From positions 20,392 to 84,391 of the forward strand of contig CABUNG010000007.1 of the NCBI GenBank assembly GCA_902492895.1: a stretch of 64,000 nt of DNA, written 5' to 3'. The translations under genes and the position numbers were made by a program. The stretch comes from an uncultured Oscillospiraceae bacterium. Lineage in GTDB: Bacteria; Bacillota; Clostridia; Oscillospirales; Acutalibacteraceae. Under the pieces are notes generated by a model that did not search any database, was not told the origin of the DNA, and saw only the letters and a list, made by a program, of their open reading frames with translations. Positions within the stretch are counted from its first letter, which is position 1. Every line of letters begins with the position of its first letter. Below, in pieces: positions 33,926 through 41,958 of this stretch.

Positions 33926-36772
33926 TCAGGACATGTGGAATTCGTCCCGCTTATTGGCAATTTCCTGATTGATGACGTTGACGTAATCGAGAAGGGTATC
34001 TTTGGCGTCCTTATCATGCAGAATCACCTGCCGGACCGCATTGGTCAGATGGCGCTGCAGGAAATAGCTGCCGGGAATCTGCGGGATGCCCTTGGCGCTC
34101 TCCAGCTGTGTTTCGAGCGCCGTCAGTTCACTTTTTGACCAGGGAAGACGGGAAAACGCCTCGAGATTGGCCGTGGGATACCGGGCAGATTCACCAAGGA
34201 TACTCTCCATTTCGCTGCCGAACCGGCTCTGCGCGTCGGCAGAAACCCACCATTTCAAAAAGCTCCAGGCCGCATCGGGATTCTTCGAGTCCGACATGAG
34301 CACACTGGCCGTGGAGGACAGCACCGTACTGTGGTCCACCTCTCCATTTTCAAGCAGCGTGCCCGGAACCGAAGTGAAATTCCACAGCCCCTTGATCTCC
34401 GGTGCCGATACTTGTAAGGAGTTGTACATCGAATAGTCGGCAATAGCCACCGGCACTTCCCCGACCCGGAAACGGTTGAGGATATCGAGTTCCTTGGCGA
34501 CATTATAATTAATGTAGAAGTTCGCCCACTTTTTAAACGCCTCGACCGAGGCGGAAGAATCCAGCACCGTCGTCGTTTCATCGTCGGTAAAGACCTGTCC
34601 GCCGTTCTGCAGGAGCAGCATATAAAAGGTGTTGACGTCGATGGCGTTCGACAGTCCGAACTGCATGTTCTTCTTATTCAGAACCGTGATCATGGCGATG
34701 ATGTCGGTCCAGGTTTCCGGCACTTTCAGCCCCAATTCGGCCAGAATGTCCTCCCGATAGAACAGCATGGAGAAACTCTGCGTTTCGGGGAGTGCGTAGA
34801 TGCGGCCCTCGAGGCTGTAGGGTACGAACAGTTCCGGGTTGAACCAGCCCCGAACCGTCTCGAAATCGTCATAGCGGCTGACGTCCAGAATTGCTCCGCG
34901 AAGGGCGAAGTTGACCGGGTCGGTCATAGGCACGCCGAGCGCCACATCGGGGCCGATGCCCGCGATCGTCGCGGAGAGAAGCGTGCCCTGTGTAACCAGC
35001 TTCAGATCTACGGGAATCCCATACTCCGGCACAAAGGAATCGTTGATGATGGATTTGAGCGTCTGCGTTTGATCCCGTCCGGAGGAAATCCAGACGGTGA
35101 TGCCGTTTTCATGATCCATCGTCCGGTTGCCGATGGCGTCGTAATCCTTGACAAACGAATCGATAAAATTGCGGATATGGAATACCAGCATGTCGAAAAA
35201 TCCAGCGTCCGGCTTTTTCAGCTCCTGGTCGGCTGAATACACCGTGATCGAATCGATCTCCAGCGGCTGCTGCCGGTAAGTCGACAACCAGGTTCCCAAC
35301 GATCCGATATTGGTTTTGAAGTAGCTGAATTTCTTGGCGATTTTCGTCGGCTTCTCCGCCATCGTCTTCAACAGGTCAGCGGCCGTTTTGAGTATTCCGA
35401 TGCTGTCGCCGCCCTTTTGGCCCGTGATGTCCTGCATCGTCCGGACAACGTCGGTCAGCCGCTCATATTGGCGCGCTATGTTTTCAATCGTCTCCGGGAT
35501 GAGCGTCTCCAAACGGTAATCCCGATGAAGATCGGGATTCGATCCCGTTATAACCAGAATATCGCGGTAAATCCGGTTGAGCTCGGCCAGGATGTCGTCG
35601 ACCTCCTGCAGCACCTCGCCCATCCGGCTGAGCACCACTTCCATTTTGATTTCGTGGGGGCCTTCCTCCAGGTAAAACAGGAAGGGCTCATCCCCGCCCA
35701 AAACTGTATTCTGCCAGGCCGTATCGTAGCGGAAGGAAACCGCGTCCAGCTCGGCGAACGGCACCTCGTCGTCGATATAAATCCGACGATACGAGGCCAC
35801 ACCCGTTGCGGTATTCTGCCGGGCTTTGATGGCGATTTGATATAGCCCCGTCTGCGGCGCGTTGAATTTCCAGATCAGAAACTGCCCGTTGCTCGCCCAC
35901 CGTGTCCCGCCGATGCTGTTGAGTTTGACGACGGAAGCCTCGTAGGGTTCGGTGGCCGGAGAGGTACGGTCGGTGATCGGATACAGAACCGCCGAGGATT
36001 TGTAATCCGCGTCCTCCCCTTGAATGACGACCCTTTTCCCGCTTGTCTCGGCATACGCCTGATCCCGGTACTCGTCTGCCGCTTCGCTGTAGGGTCTCAG
36101 GGACTTCGGCGCTTCAAACGTAAGTGCATGCAGCAGCATCGGCTCATTGTCTGCACGCAGGGTCACCGTATTGTTCCCCGCCCGGAGATAAAAGCACAGC
36201 GCCTCTTCATAGTACCCTTTGTTGTCGGCGGCCCGTTTCTCCTGCCAGATGGGATTCTCCTTCTGGGAGGGACGGATATCGTTGCCGTATACGTCGGTTT
36301 CCACATGATCGAGAGCATTGGACCAAATCCGGGGGAAGAGCAGATTTTCCGCCTCCGCGTAAGGAACCGCACCGTTGATGAGAACCGTGCGCTCGATATC
36401 CACGCCCTTGCCCTTCACTGGAAAATAGCGCAGGCGCAGGGTATACAGCCCTTCCGTCTCCACGTCAAACGACCAGGTGACGCTGGATCCCTCGGGCGTA
36501 TACAGGCTCTGGCCTTTCTGTCCCTCATAATCGGTTTCCACATGCACCTCAGCGTCCGTCTGATAGCGTTCGGCCGCCGGGATGGCAATGGTGCCCGCGC
36601 CGTTTTTGCCGGCGCAGGCCTCCAGATAAGCCGTATAGCTTCCCGCTTCCGCCTGTCCGCCGGACTGCGCGGACTCCTCCGCCGCTGCCGGACCCGGGAT
36701 TCCTCCCATGAGCAGCGCCAGGGACAGCATACATCCCAGGATTCGCTTAATCCATTCCGTACAGCGCCTCAT
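33926..36772 (-). CDS. solute-binding protein with N-terminal CBM-like modules
   Basis: This 948-aa exported protein has a signal peptide (ILGCMLSLALLMGG..AAA) without a lipobox Cys. Two jelly-roll CBM-like modules (about 45-230 and 250-400, including TYTLRLRYFPVKGKG-type and GQFLIWKFNAPQTGLYQIAI strands) precede a helical connector (EVDDILAELNRIYRDIL). A complete family-1 ABC solute-binding domain starts at about 555 (GITVWISSGRDQTQTLKSII, YSLEGRIYALPETQSFSMLF). At about 950 aa it is twice the normal binding-protein size. It probably binds a large glycan and hands oligosaccharides to permeases 32823/31915. ATG 36772 is preferred (AAAGGAGC upstream). Confidence 0.88.
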   Translation of the reverse strand: MRRCTEWIKRILGCMLSLALLMGGIPGPAAAEESAQSGGQAEAGSYTAYLEACAGKNGAGTIAIPAAERYQTDAEVHVETDYEGQKGQSLYTPEGSSVTWSFDVETEGLYTLRLRYFPVKGKGVDIERTVLINGAVPYAEAENLLFPRIWSNALDHVETDVYGNDIRPSQKENPIWQEKRAADNKGYYEEALCFYLRAGNNTVTLRADNEPMLLHALTFEAPKSLRPYSEAADEYRDQAYAETSGKRVVIQGEDADYKSSAVLYPITDRTSPATEPYEASVVKLNSIGGTRWASNGQFLIWKFNAPQTGLYQIAIKARQNTATGVASYRRIYIDDEVPFAELDAVSFRYDTAWQNTVLGGDEPFLFYLEEGPHEIKMEVVLSRMGEVLQEVDDILAELNRIYRDILVITGSNPDLHRDYRLETLIPETIENIARQYERLTDVVRTMQDITGQKGGDSIGILKTAADLLKTMAEKPTKIAKKFSYFKTNIGSLGTWLSTYRQQPLEIDSITVYSADQELKKPDAGFFDMLVFHIRNFIDSFVKDYDAIGNRTMDHENGITVWISSGRDQTQTLKSIINDSFVPEYGIPVDLKLVTQGTLLSATIAGIGPDVALGVPMTDPVNFALRGAILDVSRYDDFETVRGWFNPELFVPYSLEGRIYALPETQSFSMLFYREDILAELGLKVPETWTDIIAMITVLNKKNMQFGLSNAIDVNTFYMLLLQNGGQVFTDDETTTVLDSSASVEAFKKWANFYINYNVAKELDILNRFRVGEVPVAIADYSMYNSLQVSAPEIKGLWNFTSVPGTLLENGEVDHSTVLSSTASVLMSDSKNPDAAWSFLKWWVSADAQSRFGSEMESILGESARYPTANLEAFSRLPWSKSELTALETQLESAKGIPQIPGSYFLQRHLTNAVRQVILHDKDAKDTLLDYVNVINQEIANKRDEFHMS

Positions 36773-36802
36773 CGTCGCGCTCCTTTCCATCAGCCGCCAA
36801 AC

Positions 36803-38428
36803 TCAGCGTATCCGGATATCCACCGGTCCATTGTGGTAAACGGTCAGGACGAAGCCATCATCCTGCCGTTCCATAACCGCCCGTCCGCCCGTGATCTCGA
36901 TCGTCTCCGCCTTGGCGGCGCGCAGCCGGGTGACGCGCTCCTCGCCGATGAACCGGCATTGGTCGTCCTTAATGTATTCATCCAGGTATCGGGAACCGCT
37001 GAAAGACGGGTTATTGAACACGCCTTTAGCCGAATCGGACCGGAAATTGTTCAGATGCAGCCGCAGTTCGTCCGGATACAACCGTCCGACGATGTAGGTA
37101 TGGGGTTCCAGTTCCCCGCTGATCTGCCAGGAACCGACGGCCACGTCCCGGAAGCTCTGCTGGCTGTAGGCGTTCTCAAGCGTGTGGGAAATCAGCCAGT
37201 GATCTCCGACGTAAAATACACAGGCATCGGTATTGAAATTCTCGGGATATCGTTCGTCGAACCAGGCCTTCTTATCGCTCGGAACCGTCCGGCTGTCCAG
37301 GGTTTCCCCGAACACCGTCTCCGCTTCGCTCCGCGCGAAGGCCGGGACGACAGGGATAACGAAATACCGGCCCGTGCGCTGCAGGATGCTGCCGCTCGAA
37401 TTGTCCTTTTTCACCTTATCGAGAGCCTCACGCGGCGCATACAAATCGATAAAGGGCTCTTCGGACGGTTCGCGGTACAGCGGCGACTGCCAGTCATCCA
37501 ATATGTACGCCGCCCGGATTTTGTCCCGTACCTGTTCTTTGGAGGAGATCAGCCCCTCTTCTACGGCCATCTTGTGCAGCGGGAGAAGCACCCGCTTAAA
37601 CAGGGGCGTAAGCGTATTTTTGTACGCGATCATCCGCCCTTCCACTTCAAAACTGACGATACAGGCCCCTTGCAGGAGAGCGGGAGCGAGAATCTGTCCC
37701 ATCAGCGCCTCCGGGCAGCCGAATTCCATCAGGGTGACGCACAGATTCAGGTAAAAATCTCCGAACCGTTTCCGCAGGTTATCCTGATAGGCGCGCCCTT
37801 CGCTTTCTCCATACAAAAAGGTATACCCCTGCTCATACCACCAGAAATCTTCGACGTTGATGCCCCAGGCCGGAGACTGGCCGGTCAGCCAATATCCCAT
37901 CGCCAGGCTGCGGGTCAGATGGTACTGACCCCAGCCGTTCACTTTATCCTGAAAGATGATCACATCCGGATGTTCCCGCAAAAACGCGATAAAGCGCGGA
38001 TCCGCTCCCGCTTTCGCGAACACATGCGGCCGGTCCGGATAACCCATGTCCTCCCAGATCAGGTAGACGCCGTAGCGGCTGCATACTTCCGCCAGCTCCA
38101 GGATGCGGACGAGCTGCGTTTCGTTGAGTCCTGCACAGGACATCTCTACAACGGAAACGGCTATAATATGCTGATATGTACGCAGCAGCTCATCGAGGGT
38201 TTCCGGTGTCACCACCCAGTCCCGTGTGTGGCTGTTCCAGAACTCCGTCTGCAGGACGATGCTGAGGCCCCGCGCGTCAAAATCCTCCAGTTTTTGCAGG
38301 CTGTCGCTGTGGTCGGCATCCACATGCATCGATGCATAAGGTCTCAGATCGTCCGGTATGACCCGGTCATGGCCGCATTTGAAATTGAATAACGGATGAA
38401 CATGGGATATCTCACGGCGGTGTTGCAT
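36803..38428 (-). CDS. GH98-like protein lacking a signal peptide
   Basis: This 541-aa protein is homologous over its length to the lipoprotein at 20765. Matching blocks are IPDDLRPYASMHVD, SIVLQTEFWNSH, YLIWEDMGY, QSPAWGINVEDFWWYEQGY and the C-terminal beta domain. It starts directly at MQHRREISHVHPLF with no signal peptide or lipobox, so it may act in the cytoplasm on imported oligosaccharides. An unrecognised upstream start is unlikely, as the 5' region holds the promoter and leader. It is the first gene of the 12-gene operon. GH98 membership is inferred from motif pattern. Confidence 0.72.
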   Translation of the reverse strand: MQHRREISHVHPLFNFKCGHDRVIPDDLRPYASMHVDADHSDSLQKLEDFDARGLSIVLQTEFWNSHTRDWVVTPETLDELLRTYQHIIAVSVVEMSCAGLNETQLVRILELAEVCSRYGVYLIWEDMGYPDRPHVFAKAGADPRFIAFLREHPDVIIFQDKVNGWGQYHLTRSLAMGYWLTGQSPAWGINVEDFWWYEQGYTFLYGESEGRAYQDNLRKRFGDFYLNLCVTLMEFGCPEALMGQILAPALLQGACIVSFEVEGRMIAYKNTLTPLFKRVLLPLHKMAVEEGLISSKEQVRDKIRAAYILDDWQSPLYREPSEEPFIDLYAPREALDKVKKDNSSGSILQRTGRYFVIPVVPAFARSEAETVFGETLDSRTVPSDKKAWFDERYPENFNTDACVFYVGDHWLISHTLENAYSQQSFRDVAVGSWQISGELEPHTYIVGRLYPDELRLHLNNFRSDSAKGVFNNPSFSGSRYLDEYIKDDQCRFIGEERVTRLRAAKAETIEITGGRAVMERQDDGFVLTVYHNGPVDIRIR

Positions 38429-38560
38429 CTGGTGTTCCTCTCTTCTTCGACTGATTTCCTATCGGACCAATAAAAGCCACGGCAATGCATACTATCTCAG
38501 TCAAAAGGAAAATATTGTATGTTTTGCCTTTAAGCCAAATGGAATTGTTCTCTTTTTTGT

Positions 38561-38569
38561 AGTATAACA
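38561..38569 (-). promoter_or_regulatory. extended -10 promoter of the glycan operon
   Basis: Reverse strand TGTTATACT, an extended -10 element 133 bp ahead of the first gene. With the terminator at 38655-38699 it is the only feature I can support in 38429-38746. Confidence 0.5.
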
Positions 38570-38654
38570 CAACGAAAGGGCGTGGTATATCACAATACAT
38601 GCTGTTTGACACACGTAACTTGCTGTATTCGTGAAGATATCCAGCATATGGAAA

Positions 38655-38699
38655 CAAAAAGCAGGCGGCACCATGAAACATCCTGGTACCGCCTGCCGA
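38655..38699 (-). terminator. terminator of the triple-module surface protein
   Basis: Reverse strand: GCAGGCGGTACCA / TGGTGCCGCCTGC followed by TTTTTGTTTCC. It separates the surface protein gene from the operon promoter. Confidence 0.88.
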
Positions 38700-38746
38700 T
38701 TGTGAGGTTTTGCGTCAATCGGTCCGATTAGAAATCGAAAACGATC

Positions 38747-40603
38747 TTATTTCTTTTTCTTCACCATCACGACGGCCGCACCCGCGAACCCGATCAGGGC
38801 CAAGGGAAGAAGCCGAAGGCCGACGCCGGTTGACGGAGAGGTCGTGCTGCCCGTCGAAGCGTTTGAGTCTGTGCTGCCCGTGCTGTTGTTCTCATCCGGA
38901 AGCTCACGAGGAGTGGCGGTGATCATCACGGAATCGAGGTAAGCCGTTCCCTTCCAGGCGGCCGTGTCCTCCTCATAGTCGTCCGCAGACAGGCGGAAGA
39001 GCGCACCGCGGGCGACATCTTTGGTATACGCCGAGATGTCCACATTGTAGAAATGCGTGCCCTTGCGGATATTGACAAGAGTGATCAGATCTCGGCTGTA
39101 GTCTTTGTCCATCAGACCGACCTGCAGCACGCAGTCCACATCGGAGTTCATCCAGAAGGACAGATACCGGCTGTCGCTGTTCAGGTGGGGCCAGCTTTCC
39201 CAGCCGTCCGGCTCCATGACCCATTCGATCTTGGTCCAGTCGCCTTCATAGTTGAGGCCCATCTTCAGGCTCTGGGATCCGCTGTATACGGGAGAGGTCG
39301 CGATATCGAATTCGATGCCCTTGCGCATATAGGGACCCGTTTTCGGGAACAGCTGTCCGTCTTCAAAGTCCGTCACAAGAACATCGGTGCTGGCTGCAGG
39401 CTGGCTCGCATCCGACGTATCCGATGCATCCGAAGAATCCGAGGTGTCCGATGTATCGCTCGCATCGGGATCGGTATAGGTCCGGGGGGTGGCGGTTAAA
39501 ATCACGGAATCGAGGTAAGCCGTTCCTTTCCAGGCGGCCGTCGCCTCCTCATAGTCGTCCGCAGACAGGCGGAAGACCACGCCGCGGGCGACATCTTTGG
39601 TATACGCCGAGATGTCCACGTTGTAGAAATGCGTTCCCTTGCGGATGTCGACGAGGGTGATCAGATCCTGGCCGTAGTCTTTGTCCATCAGACCTACCTG
39701 CAGCACGCAGTCCACATCGGAGTTCATCCAGAAGGACAGATACCGGCTGTCGCTGTTCAGGTGGGGCCAGCTTTCCCAGCCGTCCGGCTCCATGACCCAT
39801 TCGATCTTGGTCCAGTCGCCTTCATAGTTGAGGCCCATCTTCAGACTCTGGGATCCGCTGTAAACGGGAGAGGTCACGATATCGAATTCGATGCCCTCGC
39901 GCATGTAAGGACCCGTTTTCGGGAAAATCTGTCCGTCCTCAAAGTCCGTCACCAGAACATCGGTGTTCGCTTCAGGCTGGCTCGCATCCGAAGAATCCGA
40001 GGTGTCCGATGTATCGCTCGCATCGGGATCGGTATAGGTCCGGGGGGTGTCGGTGACGATAACGGAGTCGAGATAGGCCGTGCCGGAGAAGGGAGTCGGC
40101 GCGGTTTCGTAGTACTCGGCCCAATTCCGGATAAAAATGCCACGGACGCCTGCATATGTGCAGTCCGAGATGTCCACGTTGTACATGTGCGCGCCGCTCT
40201 GGATCTCCACGTCGTAGAATTTGTCCCCGCCGTCCCAGTTGATATCGGGAATCTGGACCTTGATCTTGCAGTCCACTTCCGAGTCCATCCAGAACGACAG
40301 GTACTTCTTTGTCATATCGGCCGGGAAGGTCGTATCGCTGCCGATTTGGTAAGTGATCTGCCCCCAGGCATCGGTGTAGCGGAGCAGCATTTTCAGGCTT
40401 TTGCCCTCCAGGGACGGCGAGGCGGCCGCCCCGACCGTTACGCTGTCGTCATCCGGATAGGCGACTTTAGCACCCAATTCATCTCCATCAAAATCGGCAA
40501 TCACGACGGTTTTGGCCTCGGCCGATGTCGTGAAAATCAGACAAACCAGCAGACTGCTGACCAAAAGAAACATGCTCAAAACGATACTCAAGCTCTTTTT
40601 CAT
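38747..40603 (-). CDS. surface protein with three carbohydrate-binding-like modules
   Basis: This 618-aa exported protein has a signal peptide (LSIVLSMFLLVSSLLVCLIF..AEA) and three jelly-roll modules: about 33-190, 213-375 and 405-567. Modules 2 and 3 are nearly identical (for example GDWTKIEWVMEPDGWESWPH in both) and are joined by Asp/Ser/Thr linkers (DTSDTSDSSDAS). The C-terminus is a Ser/Thr stalk, SPSTG, a hydrophobic helix and KKKK, an anchor-like tail. A Trp/Asp-rich face suggests glycan binding. It probably collects polysaccharide for the adjacent operon. It is transcribed alone from its own promoter. Confidence 0.85.
   Translation of the reverse strand: MKKSLSIVLSMFLLVSSLLVCLIFTTSAEAKTVVIADFDGDELGAKVAYPDDDSVTVGAAASPSLEGKSLKMLLRYTDAWGQITYQIGSDTTFPADMTKKYLSFWMDSEVDCKIKVQIPDINWDGGDKFYDVEIQSGAHMYNVDISDCTYAGVRGIFIRNWAEYYETAPTPFSGTAYLDSVIVTDTPRTYTDPDASDTSDTSDSSDASQPEANTDVLVTDFEDGQIFPKTGPYMREGIEFDIVTSPVYSGSQSLKMGLNYEGDWTKIEWVMEPDGWESWPHLNSDSRYLSFWMNSDVDCVLQVGLMDKDYGQDLITLVDIRKGTHFYNVDISAYTKDVARGVVFRLSADDYEEATAAWKGTAYLDSVILTATPRTYTDPDASDTSDTSDSSDASDTSDASQPAASTDVLVTDFEDGQLFPKTGPYMRKGIEFDIATSPVYSGSQSLKMGLNYEGDWTKIEWVMEPDGWESWPHLNSDSRYLSFWMNSDVDCVLQVGLMDKDYSRDLITLVNIRKGTHFYNVDISAYTKDVARGALFRLSADDYEEDTAAWKGTAYLDSVMITATPRELPDENNSTGSTDSNASTGSTTSPSTGVGLRLLPLALIGFAGAAVVMVKKKK
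38927..39415. repeat. module-length direct repeat, copy 1
   Basis: It matches 39503-39991 at a constant 576-bp (192-codon) offset with few substitutions. It encodes the third module of the surface protein. Confidence 0.88.
39503..39991. repeat. module-length direct repeat, copy 2
   Basis: It encodes the second module. The high nucleotide identity to copy 1 indicates a recent duplication or ongoing gene conversion. Confidence 0.88.
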
Positions 40604-40705
40604 CGTCAGAACTCCCTTCCATTTTTATGACCGTCCCCACACAGGCGGACAAGGTGGATTATTACCCCACTCACCCTGTTTACCAGCCGTGGTCCGATTG
40701 ACTTT

Positions 40706-40714
40706 ACTATAACA
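40706..40714 (-). promoter_or_regulatory. extended -10 promoter of the triple-module protein
   Basis: Reverse strand TGTTATAGT, about 100 bp before the ATG. It is the same type of element as at the glycan operon promoter. No hexamer close to TTGACA is found 17 bp upstream. Confidence 0.5.
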
Positions 40715-40877
40715 TACCGCATTTTCCTTTGTCTTTGACAGATTATGCTATACGATCATCCGAACTGGCTTTTTTGGGTATTTTTATTAAAAAAGAAAGG
40801 GATGCCCCGGCGATATCAGATATTTTAACCGTTTTTTCCCATTTTCACTCTCCCTATCGAATGAAAATCCAGCCTAA

Positions 40878-41729
40878 TCAGCGGGATTCCGGCGGCAATC
40901 CCGCTTTCTTTCGGTACGCTGCCGGAGAAATACGCAGCTTGTTCCGAAAGGCCCTGAAAAAGGAAGAATACGATTCAAAGCCAGACCGGACCGCCACTTC
41001 CGCCAGCGGAAGATCGGTATCCAGAATCAGTTTCTGTGCCTGTTCCAAACGCAGGGACATCGCGTAATCCCGGGGCGAAAGCCCCATTTCCTTCTTGAAG
41101 AGCGCCGACAGATAACTGCGGTTGAGTCCCAGCCGCCGCGCCAGATCCTCAACGGACAGATCCAAATACAAGTGATCGGCGATATATTCCCGGGCGATAT
41201 ATACATGCGGGTTGCCTCTCTGCACCCGGGTCAGACCGGTATCGCCCTGCTGCGGCCGGTAAAAGAAATCGAGCAGCCAATAGGCGTACGCCACGCTCAA
41301 AAACCCCAGCCGGGAGGCCTGCAGCAGGCGGTCGAAGGCCGCATAGATCGCCTCGCACAGCGGCACGTCTCCGATCGCCGCCTCGAAACGGCCCTGTGAA
41401 AACACCGTTTTCTCCAGCAGCGCGGGGACTCCGCCGCCTCTGAGTCCAAAAAACATATACGACCAGGGATGGAGCGGGTCCGCCTCATAAACGGCTGCCG
41501 CACCATCTCGTATGCAGAAGCTTTGCCCCGCTTCCAGGTGTCTGGTGGTGCCCTTGAGCGTGAGCGTGCCCTGCCCGTCCACGATGTAGTGGATCAAGGT
41601 ATAATCCCTGGCTGTGGGACCGCAGCGCCAGCCGGGCGGACACTGGTGCCAGCCGATATGGTCCAGGCAAACGGGTGTGTCCTCCGTCGCCTGAAGCGGA
41701 AGAAATTCATGGACCGACCGCAGCTTCAT
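40878..41729 (-). CDS. AraC-family transcriptional regulator
   Basis: This 283-aa protein has an N-terminal cupin sugar-sensing domain (about 20-170: YTLIHYIVDGQGTLTLKG, RHLEAGQSFCIRDG). The C-terminal AraC HTH pair spans about 185-280 (LSVEDLARRLGLNRSYLSAL, LAEVAVRSGFESYSSFFRAF). It is divergent from the GH31 glycosidase gene, its most likely target, and adjacent to the triple-module surface protein. The start has AGGAGG 5-9 bases upstream (GACGAGGAGGCGAGCGG). Confidence 0.93.
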   Translation of the reverse strand: MKLRSVHEFLPLQATEDTPVCLDHIGWHQCPPGWRCGPTARDYTLIHYIVDGQGTLTLKGTTRHLEAGQSFCIRDGAAAVYEADPLHPWSYMFFGLRGGGVPALLEKTVFSQGRFEAAIGDVPLCEAIYAAFDRLLQASRLGFLSVAYAYWLLDFFYRPQQGDTGLTRVQRGNPHVYIAREYIADHLYLDLSVEDLARRLGLNRSYLSALFKKEMGLSPRDYAMSLRLEQAQKLILDTDLPLAEVAVRSGFESYSSFFRAFRNKLRISPAAYRKKAGLPPESR

Positions 41730-41765
41730 CCGCTCGCCTCCTCGTCACATTGGATGTCCTCTATC

Positions 41766-41794
41766 AGTATAACGAAGCGGCCAAACGGCGTCAA
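41766..41794 (-). promoter_or_regulatory. promoter of the AraC regulator gene
   Basis: Reverse strand: TTGACG (41794-41789), a 17-bp spacer and TATACT (41771-41766), about 40 bp from the start codon. Confidence 0.75.
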
Positions 41795-41847
41795 TCTTTT
41801 TATTAAGCTGGTTTTTCCATTATTTTTTTGCAAAAAACCTAACAAAA

Positions 41848-41862
41848 CGCCATGTAATGGCG
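41848..41862. promoter_or_regulatory. palindrome between divergent AraC and GH31 genes
   Basis: CGCCAT-GTA-ATGGCG has 6-bp arms, midway in the 229-bp divergent region. It could be an operator for a dimeric regulator or a small hairpin. Confidence 0.35.
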
Positions 41863-41958
41863 ACATACGGCTATGGAAAAAGCCGCTGTGCTCTGGTATG
41901 TTTAGGCAGGAATTAGACCGATCCGCCAATCAACCGACCGTTCATTAGGAGGGACATC

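Noticed and set aside
36020..38392. 790-codon forward ORF opposite the glycan operon
   Set aside because: Antisense to the GH98-like and binding-protein genes, crosses their boundary, no RBS or domain.
38412..38681. 89-codon reverse ORF upstream of the GH98-like gene
   Set aside because: It runs through the operon promoter and a terminator, with composition unlike its neighbours.
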